Origin: Rhizobacter sp.
GTDB taxonomy: Bacteria; Pseudomonadota; Gammaproteobacteria; Burkholderiales; Burkholderiaceae_C
Length of the DNA stretch: 5,196 nt
Direction: 5' to 3'
Assembly (NCBI GenBank): GCA_025351675.1
Contig: JANXVK010000030.1
Location: 1 to 5,196 of the forward strand
Each line of letters starts with the position of its first letter. The stretch's first letter is position 1. The notes below the pieces were generated by a model. The model saw only the letters and a program-made list of their open reading frames with translations. It ran no database searches and was not told the origin of the DNA. Shown piece by piece: positions 1 to 5,196 of the stretch. Made by a program: the position numbers and the translations under genes.

Positions 1-281
1 AGCGCCTGCACCCTGCCGCCGGCGTTCGGGTCCATCAGCACGCGCGCGTTGAGTTCGACGGTGCGCGGCAGGTCGGCCGCGACCGCGACGATCGTGCGCA
101 CCGCGAGCTGGCGCTGCGCCGGCTTGGGCAGGAAAACGCTGCCGTCGGGCTGGCGCTGCGGGCCGCTGGCGCTCGGCGCGGCGCCACTGCCGGCGTGGTC
201 GTGGCCGTCGCCGGCAAGGGCCGTGAAGCTCGACAGCGAGAGCACGAGCGCGAGGCTCGCAAGACGGGTGGCGGGCTTCAC
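1..281 (-). CDS. RND efflux periplasmic adaptor subunit (CzcB/CusB type), N-terminal part
   Basis: This is the first 93 codons of a periplasmic adaptor (membrane fusion protein) that would link an inner-membrane RND metal pump to the outer-membrane channel; the rest lies beyond position 1. Translation begins at GTG. Residues 1-23 form a signal peptide (basic start, hydrophobic core, cleavage near ALA|GDG). The mature N-terminus has a His motif, DGHDHAG, common in metal-exporting adaptors. The stretch from about residue 48 (DGSVFLPKPAQRQLAVRT, then a segment ending VLMDPNAGGRVQA) resembles the start of the adaptor's membrane-proximal/barrel region. The GTG overlaps the TGA of the upstream gene as GTGA, with a strong GGAGGAG just before it, so start and coupling are well supported. 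The metal specificity (Cu/Ag versus Co/Zn/Cd) cannot be read from this fragment. A general HlyD-family adaptor is the alternative, but the CzcI-CzcC context favours metal export. Confidence 0.85.
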   Translation of the reverse strand, partial: MKPATRLASLALVLSLSSFTALAGDGHDHAGSGAAPSASGPQRQPDGSVFLPKPAQRQLAVRTIVAVAADLPRTVELNARVLMDPNAGGRVQA

Positions 282-832
282 GCCGCTCCTCCGGCACGAA
301 CGGCGCGCGTCGCCAGCACCTGGCGGGCGGCCCACGCCAGCAGCACCAGCGCGAGCAGACCACCGACACCCCACGTGATCCACTCCTTCCAGCTGTGCCG
401 ATGTGCGGCGCCGTCGGCATGCGTTGCAGCGTGCACATCGAGGTCGCCGGCGAGCAGGTCGTTTTCGTCGCCGACCGCGATGGTCGCGGTGACCGGTGTC
501 ACGCCGGGCTTCGGCGCAGCGGCCAGCGTGGCCGCGAACTCGCCCTCGCCACGCGGCTCGACCGCGACCTTCGTGCCGCCGATCTCGAGTTCGAGCGTCG
601 CGCCCTTGACCGGCGCGTTGTCGGCGAAGCGGTCGAGGTACAGGCTCAGCTGCGTGCCGTTGAGCACACCGACGAGCTCGAAGGTCTCCGAAACGGCGGT
701 GAAACGGGGCAGCGCGCTGCCAGTCGCCGTTGGCGCAGCGCCGTGGTCGTGGCCCTCGCTGGCGCGCGCGGGGCCGGCGACGATGACGGCGGCTGCGAGT
801 TGCAGCGCCGCCAGAAAGTGCTTGAGGTTCAT
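278..832 (-). CDS. Small periplasmic His-containing protein with C-terminal membrane anchor, metal-efflux operon
   Basis: A 184-residue protein that I cannot assign to a named family. Residues 1-24 form a signal peptide (MNLKHF start, hydrophobic core, ARA|SEG). The mature N-terminus carries EGHDHG, nearly the same motif as the adaptor encoded next. Residues about 45-135 alternate hydrophobic and polar residues and are rich in Val, Thr and Gly, suggesting a small beta-sandwich domain. Four His follow (H134, H138, H144, H146). Then comes WKEW and a single transmembrane helix at about 151-170, followed by a short basic tail. Predicted topology is a periplasmic domain anchored in the inner membrane. 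It sits between the channel and adaptor genes and overlaps the adaptor by 4 bases, so it probably serves the same efflux system, perhaps in metal delivery; that is inference. The ATG at 832 has no clear ribosome binding site. An ATG at 892, overlapping the channel's stop as ATGA, is an alternative but would put 20 extra residues before the signal peptide. Confidence 0.75.
   Translation of the reverse strand: MNLKHFLAALQLAAAVIVAGPARASEGHDHGAAPTATGSALPRFTAVSETFELVGVLNGTQLSLYLDRFADNAPVKGATLELEIGGTKVAVEPRGEGEFAATLAAAPKPGVTPVTATIAVGDENDLLAGDLDVHAATHADGAAHRHSWKEWITWGVGGLLALVLLAWAARQVLATRAVRAGGAA
286..292 (-). promoter_or_regulatory. Ribosome binding site for the adaptor gene
   Basis: GGAGGAG on the minus strand lies 4 nt (or 6 nt, counted from GGAGG) before the GTG at 281-279, inside the last codons of the preceding gene. 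It supports the GTG start and the 4-base overlap with the upstream stop, an arrangement typical of translational coupling. Confidence 0.7.
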
Positions 833-888
833 GGGTGATGTGTTTCGAGGGGTTCCGTGAGGCGTTTGATGACGCTGGCGAACGCACG

Positions 889-2157
889 TCATTGCGGGAT
901 CAGGCCGAGCGCCTGCCGCCACGCCGAGATCGCCGCCGCCAGTTCGATGCGACTGCGCGCGGCCTGGCGCTCCGCGTCGGTCGCTTCGAGTTCGATGCGC
1001 AGTCGCGTCGGCAGGTCGGTCTCGCCGAGCCGGAACGACTTGTCGAAGAAGCCGCGCGACTCGCGTGCAAGCTGCAGGCGCCGGTCGGCCGCCGCGAGCT
1101 GCGCGCGCGCCGCGTCGACCCGCGCGCGGGCCGACTCGCGCCCGCCGAGCAGGCGATCGCGCTCCAGTGCCAGCAGCGTCTGCGCCTCGACCGCGTCGGC
1201 CTGCGCGCCGGCGTGACGCGCCTCGTGGCGGGCCCCGCCGCCGAACGGGATGCGCAGGCCCAGCGTCAGCGTCTGCCGCTCGCTCTCGCCGAACCCGCCC
1301 CGATCGCGCGTGACCGCCAAGGTCAGCTCGGGGTTCGCGCGCGCTCGGCTCGCCGTCAGCGCGGCGCTGCGCTCGGCCACGCTGGCGCGGTCCTTCAGGT
1401 CGAGCAGCGCGGCGTGCGCGTCGACCTCGGCCGGCGACCCGGCCGGCTCGGGTTCGGCGGCGGCGCGCGCATCGGCCAACACGGCGAGTGCGAGGCCGGT
1501 GCCGGCGCGCAACTGCTGCGAGCTCGCCGAGACCGCGGCCTGCGCATGGACGTGCGCGGCCTCGGCGGTCGCGACCGCGCCGTCGGCCTGGTGCTGATCG
1601 GCGCGAGCGAGGTCACCGGCCTTCAGACGCCGGGCCACGTCGGCGGCGATGCGCTGCGCGTTGCCGAGCTGATCGCGGGCCGCATCGGCCTCGGCGCGGG
1701 CGCGTTGCCACTGCCACCAGGCCTCGCGCACGGCGGCCGAAACGCGCAGCTGCGCGGCGCTCGCGCGGCTCTCGACCGCCTGTTCTTCCGCGTCGGCCAG
1801 CGCGCTGCTGCGCGAGCGTTCGCCAGGCAGCCAGATCGGCACCGCGATGCCGACCTCGAGTTCGCGCACGCCTTGGTTGCGGTTCAGGCGGTCGGTCTTG
1901 GTCGAGAGTTCGACCGCGGCGGGCTCGGGTGTCCAGGCGCTCGCCGCCCGCTGTTGCGCACGCGCGGCGGCGCGCCGCGTGGGCAGCGCCAGCGCTTCGG
2001 GCTGGCGCGCCCACGCCGCGTCGAACGCCTGCTTCAGCGTGATCGAGTCAGCGCCGGGCAGCGCGGATTGGGCCTGTGCGGTGAGCGCACAGCCAGTGAG
2101 TGCCGCGATCGCGGCAGCGCGCTGCGACCAGCGCGCGGTTCGGGTTCTTCGGTGCAT
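889..2157 (-). CDS. TolC/CzcC-family outer membrane efflux channel
   Basis: A 422-residue outer membrane factor, the typical length for CzcC/CusC-type channels. The trimer forms an outer-membrane beta barrel with a long periplasmic alpha-helical tunnel that docks on the adaptor. The N-terminus is a signal sequence: basic MHRRTRTARW, hydrophobic residues 14-25, and possible cleavage AQA|QS near 29. An LTGC lipobox-like motif at 20-23 raises lipidation at Cys23, as in CusC/OprM, as an alternative. Two similar halves follow. Each has long Ala/Arg/Glu-rich amphipathic helices (about 113-225 and 310-370) and a conserved beta segment, EVGIAVPIWLPGE at about 101-113 and LTLGLRIPFGGGAR at about 297-310. 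This matches the duplicated OEP architecture. The ATG at 2157 was chosen because GGAG lies 6 nt upstream and a signal peptide starts there. The gene follows czcI after 143 bp. Its third-position GC is extreme and gives long shadow frames on the other strand. Confidence 0.9.
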   Translation of the reverse strand: MHRRTRTARWSQRAAAIAALTGCALTAQAQSALPGADSITLKQAFDAAWARQPEALALPTRRAAARAQQRAASAWTPEPAAVELSTKTDRLNRNQGVRELEVGIAVPIWLPGERSRSSALADAEEQAVESRASAAQLRVSAAVREAWWQWQRARAEADAARDQLGNAQRIAADVARRLKAGDLARADQHQADGAVATAEAAHVHAQAAVSASSQQLRAGTGLALAVLADARAAAEPEPAGSPAEVDAHAALLDLKDRASVAERSAALTASRARANPELTLAVTRDRGGFGESERQTLTLGLRIPFGGGARHEARHAGAQADAVEAQTLLALERDRLLGGRESARARVDAARAQLAAADRRLQLARESRGFFDKSFRLGETDLPTRLRIELEATDAERQAARSRIELAAAISAWRQALGLIPQ

Positions 2158-2163
2158 CCGATG

Positions 2164-2167
2164 CTCC
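2164..2167 (-). promoter_or_regulatory. Ribosome binding site for the outer membrane channel gene
   Basis: GGAG on the minus strand lies 6 nt before the ATG at 2157-2155. It decides the start against the longer frame that opens with TTG at 2214. Confidence 0.6.
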
Positions 2168-2204
2168 AGCGTTGACAAGGCAACCCACGGGAGACCGGCA
2201 AGCG

Positions 2205-2250
2205 GCGACAGCAATGTCGCGCCGCGCCTCGGCGCCGTCAGCGACGGCGC
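2205..2250 (-). other. Two short hairpins in the czcI-to-channel spacer
   Basis: Two perfect inverted repeats lie close together in the 143-bp spacer. One has GCGACA/TGTCGC arms at 2205-2210 and 2215-2220 (6 bp stem, 4-nt loop). The other has GCGCCGTC/GACGGCGC arms at 2232-2239 and 2243-2250 (8 bp stem, 3-nt loop). Neither is followed by a T run on the minus strand, so they are not simple terminators. They could fold in the leader of the channel message and affect processing or stability. In such GC-rich DNA, chance repeats of this size are quite possible. Confidence 0.35.
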
Positions 2251-2274
2251 GCGGTCAGGCGCGAACGGGTGTCA

Positions 2275-2311
2275 GGAAACGAACCAACCCGCCTCGCCGA
2301 TCAGGCGAGGC
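2275..2311 (-). terminator. Possible weak terminator or pause hairpin at the czcI stop
   Basis: On the minus strand GCCTCGCC (2311-2304) and GGCGAGGC (2298-2291) pair perfectly over 8 bp with a 5-nt loop. The loop contains the TGA stop of the czcI-like gene. The downstream sequence is T-rich (GGGTTGGTTCGTTTCC) but has no uninterrupted T tract. It may attenuate transcription between the czcI-like gene and the channel gene, or act as a processing or stability element. Full termination would leave the channel gene needing its own promoter, and I see no convincing one in the spacer. Confidence 0.3.
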
Positions 2312-2696
2312 GCAGCCACTGGGGGCGTTCGGGGCGGGCCGACGCGTGCGCGCGGCCTGCTGCGTCGAGTGCGGCACTCGGGCGTGCGTTCGACGGCTTT
2401 TGATGGGCACCGGCGGCATCGCCGAGCATCGCGGGGCAGTGACAGTGGCAATGGCTGCAATCGGTGTCGGACGTGGCTGCCGCCGCCGTCGAAGTGTCGG
2501 CCACATCGGCGGTATCGGCGGTATCGACCGCGTCGACAACCTGTTGCAGGTGCTCGTGGTAGCCAAAGTGTTCGACCTGCGCTTGCGCCTCGAGCGCGCA
2601 ATATGTCTCGACCTCCGCCCAGCTGAACTGGAGCGGCATGAAAACGAGCAGGACGATGGCGAGAAAGCGGCGCACGGCGCGGATGCTAGCAGGCAC
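2301..2696 (-). CDS. czcI: CzcI-like periplasmic protein of a cobalt-zinc-cadmium efflux operon
   Basis: A small (131-residue) secreted protein resembling the CzcI family, which heads czcCBA-type operons in betaproteobacteria and is reported to affect their regulation. The signal peptide is the clearest match: VRRFLAIVLLVFMPLQFSWA with cleavage near SWA|EVE, characteristic of this family. The mature part has C33, an HFGYHEH segment at 43-49 and a striking ligand cluster, DCSHCHCHCP, at 79-88 (C80, C83, C85, C87 and alternating His). These could bind metal in the periplasm. Residues 53-67 are a run of short xxD repeats (VVD, AVD, TAD, TAD, VAD). The C-terminal third is low in complexity. Start choice is uncertain. 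GTG at 2696 has a weak AGG 7 nt upstream; GTG at 2675 would give the usual family start at the RRF motif but lacks a visible ribosome binding site. The gene lies 27 bp downstream of fliE on the same strand. Confidence 0.8.
   Translation of the reverse strand: MPASIRAVRRFLAIVLLVFMPLQFSWAEVETYCALEAQAQVEHFGYHEHLQQVVDAVDTADTADVADTSTAAAATSDTDCSHCHCHCPAMLGDAAGAHQKPSNARPSAALDAAGRAHASARPERPQWLRLA
2496..2540 (-). repeat. Degenerate 9-bp tandem repeat inside the czcI-like gene
   Basis: Five consecutive 9-base units lie in register, and the two central ones are identical (ATCGGCGGT on the plus strand at 2505-2513 and 2514-2522). Being a multiple of three, the unit keeps the frame and encodes Asp-ended tripeptides (VVD-AVD-TAD-TAD-VAD) between the HFGYHEH segment and the Cys/His cluster. 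It probably serves as a linker whose length may vary by slippage. Confidence 0.6.
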
Positions 2697-2723
2697 CGGT
2701 GAACCTGAAATCGAAAGGCCTTG

Positions 2724-3047
2724 CTACACCTGCATCGACATGATGTCGGAGTACGCCTGCACCATCTTGTTGCGCACCTGCAAGGTCGCCTGGAACCCGA
2801 TTTGCGCCTTCTGCATCGCGACCATGGTCTGCTCGAGGCTGACGGTCGGGTTGTCCATCTGCACCTCGCGCTGCATCGCGCCGGCATCCAGCTGCGACTT
2901 GCTCACGGCGCCGAGCGCCTGCGTCAGCGCCTGCTGAAAACCGACCCCTTCCACGGCCCCGCTTTTCGGCAGCGGCTGGCCGTTCGTGGCCAAGCCTGCG
3001 CGAGCGACGGCCTGGGCGAAATCGAAGGGTTTGAGGGTGACGTTCAT
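2724..3047 (-). CDS. fliE: Flagellar hook-basal body complex protein FliE
   Basis: A 107-residue FliE, the usual family length. FliE sits at the junction between the MS ring (FliF) and the proximal rod and is exported by the flagellar type III apparatus, so no signal peptide is expected or seen. The N-terminal third is variable. Residues 35-107 follow the family pattern: a GFQQALTQALGAVSK helix, then SLEQTMVAMQKAQIGFQATLQ, ending in the diagnostic VRNKMVQAYSDIMSMQV. The ATG at 3047 has a good GGGAG 8 nt upstream. The longer open frame reaching 3188 is rejected because its extension is unlike FliE and runs across the promoter region. The gene is divergent from fliF across 170 bp, as in enteric bacteria, where fliE is a separate unit. 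The next gene on its strand is the czcI-like gene 27 bp away, not a flagellar gene. Confidence 0.95.
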   Translation of the reverse strand: MNVTLKPFDFAQAVARAGLATNGQPLPKSGAVEGVGFQQALTQALGAVSKSQLDAGAMQREVQMDNPTVSLEQTMVAMQKAQIGFQATLQVRNKMVQAYSDIMSMQV

Positions 3048-3055
3048 GAGGCGGA

Positions 3056-3060
3056 CTCCC
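3056..3060 (-). promoter_or_regulatory. Ribosome binding site for fliE
   Basis: GGGAG on the minus strand lies 8 nt before the fliE ATG at 3047-3045. It settles the start within the longer open frame. Confidence 0.65.
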
Positions 3061-3107
3061 GTGATTGGGGATGGCGTGATCGTAAGCAGGTGCCCCTGCC
3101 GCCAAGA

Positions 3108-3164
3108 CGGGAACTGAGGCGGCTTTGTCCGGCTGTTCGCCGCTTTCGATGCCTCAAGTTCCCG
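3108..3164. promoter_or_regulatory. Inverted pair of 13-14 bp motifs in the fliE/fliF divergent intergenic region
   Basis: GCCTCAAGTTCCCG on the plus strand (3151-3164) and GCCTCAGTTCCCG on the minus strand (3120-3108) are the same motif apart from one missing A. Each points toward its own gene and ends 53 bp before the fliF ATG or 60 bp before the fliE ATG. A second shared word, GGGGCAC, follows each copy (plus 3182-3188; minus 3096-3090). Matching orientation and distance suggest a duplicated promoter element or regulator site. The TCAAGTTC portion matches the sigma-28 (FliA) -35 consensus TAAAGTTT at 6 of 8 positions, but no convincing GCCGATAA -10 follows, so the sigma factor is not established. 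The pair could also fold as a long-looped stem. Confidence 0.5.
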
Positions 3165-3217
3165 AACAATCGCTTTCAACCGGGGCACTGCCGCCCTGGA
3201 ACGGAACCCGACGACCC

Positions 3218-4903
3218 ATGAACGACGCAGTCGCCACCCACCCCGCTCTACGGCTCGTCGAACCGGCGAGCTTCGCCGGCCGCATGGCCGCGATGCCGAT
3301 GCGCAGCAAACTCAGCATGGCGCTCGGCGTCGCCGCACTCGCCGGCGTGGTGCTGGCGATGACCCTGTGGAGCAGTAAGGGCGACTTCAAGGTGCTGTAC
3401 GCGAACCTGTCTGACAAGGACGGTGGCGCGGTGATCGCCCAGCTCTCGCAGATGAACGTGCCCTACCGCATGAGCGAAGGCGGCGCGGCGATTCTCGTGC
3501 CGGCGCTGCAGGTCCACGACCTGCGCCTGAAACTCGCGACCGCCGGCCTGCCGAAGGGCTCGGTCTCGGGTTACGAACTGATGGACAGCGCGCGCTTCGG
3601 CCAGACCCAGTTTCAGGAGCGCCTGACCGCGCAGCGCGGGCTCGAGGGCGAACTCACCCGCTCGATCACCTCGATGGCTGCGGTCAGCAACGCCCGCGTC
3701 CACCTCGCGCTGCCGAACCAGAACGGCTTCTTCCGCGAGCAGCAAAAGCCCAGCGCCTCGGTGCTGCTCACGTTGCACGCCGGCCGCACGCTCGACCGCG
3801 CGCAAGTCGCCGGCATCGTGCACCTGGTCTCCAGCAGCGTGCCCGAGCTCGACCCGAAGGCCGTCAGCGTGCTCGATCAGACCGGCGCGCTGCTGACCGC
3901 CAGCGGCGACGGCAAACCCGCCGCAGGCCTCGACGCGCAGCAACTGCAGTACGTGAACCAGATCGAGAGCGGCTACTCGAAGCGCATCCTCGAACTGCTG
4001 GAGCCCATCGTCGGCCGCGACAACCTGCGCGCGACCGTGGCCGCCGACATCGACTTCTCGCAGACCGAAGCCACCTCGGAAGAATTCAGGCCGAACCAGG
4101 GCAGCGAAGCGAAGATCTCGATCCGCAGCCAGCAGGTCTCGGAGCAGCCCGGCGGCGCCGGCGCGCAGCCGAGCGGTGTGCCGGGCGCGGCCTCGAATCA
4201 GCCGCCGGTCGCCGCGACCGCACCGCTGACCGGCACCTCGCAGCCGCTGCAGACCGCGCAGGGCGGCTCCGCCACCGCAGGCGCCAGCGGCCGCCGCGAT
4301 GCGACCACGAACTACGAAGTCGACAAGACCGTGCGCGTCACGCGCAATGCCAGCGGTAACGTCAAGCGGCTGAACGCGGCCGTGGTCGTCAACAACCGTT
4401 CGGTGACCGACGCGAAGGGCAAGACGACCCAGGTGCCGCTCTCAAACGAAGAGCTCGAGAAGCTGACCGCGCTGGTGCGCGAGAGCATCGGCTTCAAGCA
4501 GGAGCGCGGCGACTCGGTCAAGGTGATCAACGCGCCGTTCAAGGTCGAGCCGGTGAACACCGTCGAGATCCCGTTGTGGAAGAACCCCGACGTGATCGAC
4601 ACGCTGCGCAGCCTCGCGGTGCCGGCCGGCCTCGCGCTGCTCGGCATGCTGGTGTTCTTCGGCCTCGTGCGCCCGGCCCTGAAGGCTGCACTCGCGCCGC
4701 GACCGCCGGGCGCGCCGGGCGCGAGGCTGACGGCCGTCGTCGACGACGAACAGGTACTGCCGGCGCTGCCGGCGCCGAAGAGTGCCCAGCACCTCGCGCA
4801 GGCCAAGGCGCTCGCGAAGGAGAACCCGGCCGCCGTGGCGGGCATCGTGCGCGGTTGGGTGAGTGGCGAAGCGCGCGGCGAAGCCGTCGGCGCCAAGGCC
4901 TGA
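3218..4903 (+). CDS. fliF: Flagellar MS-ring protein FliF
   Basis: A 561-residue FliF, normal length. FliF oligomerises in the inner membrane to form the MS ring, which houses the flagellar export gate and carries the C ring. There is a first membrane helix at about 32-51. The periplasmic YscJ/FliF ring-building region follows at about 54-230 (FKVLYANLSDKDGGAVIAQL, then GYELMD, the FQERLTAQRGLEGELTRSI helix, and VHLALP). A second FliF-specific domain is interrupted at about 308-362 by a Gly/Pro/Ser/Ala-rich loop and resumes with NYEVDKTVRVTRNASGNVKRL. The second membrane helix is at about 463-486. The cytoplasmic tail ends with a FliG-binding segment at about 520-550 (LAQAKALAKENPAAVAGIVRGWV). 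The ATG at 3218 was chosen because the protein then starts a normal distance before the first helix. Its ribosome binding site is weak (GGAAC repeats). The frame also opens at TTG 3125, inside the regulatory region, which is less likely. fliG follows after 38 bp. Confidence 0.96.
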   Translation: MNDAVATHPALRLVEPASFAGRMAAMPMRSKLSMALGVAALAGVVLAMTLWSSKGDFKVLYANLSDKDGGAVIAQLSQMNVPYRMSEGGAAILVPALQVHDLRLKLATAGLPKGSVSGYELMDSARFGQTQFQERLTAQRGLEGELTRSITSMAAVSNARVHLALPNQNGFFREQQKPSASVLLTLHAGRTLDRAQVAGIVHLVSSSVPELDPKAVSVLDQTGALLTASGDGKPAAGLDAQQLQYVNQIESGYSKRILELLEPIVGRDNLRATVAADIDFSQTEATSEEFRPNQGSEAKISIRSQQVSEQPGGAGAQPSGVPGAASNQPPVAATAPLTGTSQPLQTAQGGSATAGASGRRDATTNYEVDKTVRVTRNASGNVKRLNAAVVVNNRSVTDAKGKTTQVPLSNEELEKLTALVRESIGFKQERGDSVKVINAPFKVEPVNTVEIPLWKNPDVIDTLRSLAVPAGLALLGMLVFFGLVRPALKAALAPRPPGAPGARLTAVVDDEQVLPALPAPKSAQHLAQAKALAKENPAAVAGIVRGWVSGEARGEAVGAKA

Positions 4904-4929
4904 TCGCCTCCACCCACAAAAAGAACACC

Positions 4930-4934
4930 AGGGA
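4930..4934 (+). promoter_or_regulatory. Ribosome binding site for fliG
   Basis: AGGGA lies 7 nt before the GTG start at 4942. It supports a GTG start for fliG in the 38-bp gap after fliF. Confidence 0.65.
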
Positions 4935-4941
4935 ACCCCAC

Positions 4942-5196
4942 GTGGACGACACCGGTCTCGAGAACGCAGCGATCCTGCTGATGTCGCTCGGCGAAGAAGA
5001 AGCCGCCGGCGTCTTCAAGCACCTGACGCCGAAAGAGGTGCAGGGGCTGGGCGAGACGATCCAGAAGATGAAGTCGATCTCGCGCGATCGTGTCGACGGC
5101 GTGCTGGCGCTGTTCAACAGCACGGCCGCGGACCAGAGCATGCTGGTCGCCGACACGGACGAGTACGTCAAGTCGGTGCTGCGCAAGGCGCTCGGC
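4942..5196 (+). CDS. fliG: Flagellar motor switch protein FliG, N-terminal part
   Basis: The first 85 codons of FliG, still open at the right edge. FliG forms the top of the C ring: its N-terminal domain binds the FliF tail and its C-terminal domain meets the stator MotA to make torque. The visible part is the FliF-binding domain, starting MDDTGLENAAILLMSLGEEE, a family hallmark (most FliGs have a similar AAILLLSLGEE helix). It continues with AAGVFKHLTPKEVQGLGETI and the helix leading to VLRKALG. The start is GTG, with a good AGGGA 7 nt upstream. The gene follows fliF by 38 bp without a terminator, consistent with the common fliFGHIJ operon. The torque residues lie outside the window. Confidence 0.95.
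   Translation, partial: MDDTGLENAAILLMSLGEEEAAGVFKHLTPKEVQGLGETIQKMKSISRDRVDGVLALFNSTAADQSMLVADTDEYVKSVLRKALG

Noticed and set aside
49..860. Overlapping plus-strand open frames at the left end
   Set aside because: They are shadows of the adaptor and the anchored protein, which show signal peptides, a GTGA overlap and a strong ribosome binding site on the minus strand.
835..2175. 446-codon open frame on the plus strand opposite the channel gene
   Set aside because: It is the mirror of a very GC-rich gene with G/C third positions. Its product is Arg/Gly/Ala-rich with no domain, signal or plausible start, while the minus-strand product is a clear TolC-family protein.
2172..2177. TTGACA on the plus strand, a perfect -35 word
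   Set aside because: No suitable -10 lies 16-18 bp downstream, and no plus-strand gene follows.
2715..2722. AAGGCCTT palindrome just after the fliE stop as a terminator
   Set aside because: An 8-base palindrome has no loop or adequate stem, and no T run follows.
3079..3105. Possible sigma-70 promoter for fliE (TTGGCG, 15-bp gap, TACGAT on the minus strand)
   Set aside because: The -35 and -10 are both imperfect and the spacing is short. It is not strong enough to list as a promoter.
3048..3217. Search for a sigma-54 (-24 GG / -12 GC) flagellar promoter
   Set aside because: Several GG and GC pairs exist, but none has the correct spacing together with the TGGCAC and TTGC context.
3248..3943. 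231-codon open frame on the minus strand inside fliF
   Set aside because: The plus frame encodes unmistakable FliF. The antisense product is His/Arg/Ala-rich without family features.
4312..5022. 236-codon open frame on the minus strand spanning the fliF end and fliG start
   Set aside because: It crosses two recognised plus-strand genes and their gap, and its product has only composition-driven Ser/Arg/Ala content.

Overview
The window is GC-rich with strong G/C bias at third codon positions. It holds two unrelated modules that meet at a divergent intergenic region. The gene content, a CzcI-type protein with a Czc/Cus-type RND efflux cluster beside flagellar fliE and fliFG, best fits a high-GC betaproteobacterium (Burkholderiales or Rhodocyclales). 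That assignment is inference from gene families, not from a marker gene.

Left part (about 1-2696, all minus strand, read right to left): a heavy-metal efflux operon in the order czcI-like regulator/periplasmic protein, TolC/CzcC-type outer membrane channel, a small His-containing periplasmic protein with a C-terminal membrane anchor, and the N-terminus of an RND periplasmic adaptor (CzcB/CusB type) that runs off the left edge. The inner-membrane RND pump (CzcA/CusA) would be expected just beyond position 1. Channel, adaptor and pump would form a trans-envelope complex exporting divalent or monovalent metal ions. The CzcI-like, small anchored and adaptor proteins all carry His or Cys clusters on their periplasmic parts.

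Right part (2724-5196): flagellar basal-body genes. fliE (rod/MS-ring junction) is on the minus strand. fliF (MS ring) and the start of fliG (C-ring/switch) are on the plus strand, so fliE and fliF are divergent across about 170 bp. That intergenic region carries a near-perfect inverted copy of a 13-14 bp motif, one copy facing each gene, plus a second shared heptamer. This is the best candidate for a common flagellar regulatory element.

The most unusual point of layout is that the metal-efflux operon starts only 27 bp after the fliE stop on the same strand, with no obvious terminator or promoter between them, so it may be partly transcribed from the fliE promoter. All gene families are recognisable except the small anchored protein, which I cannot assign to a named family. 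I do not see mobile elements, CRISPR arrays, tRNA or rRNA genes. No stretch longer than 300 bases lacks a gene.
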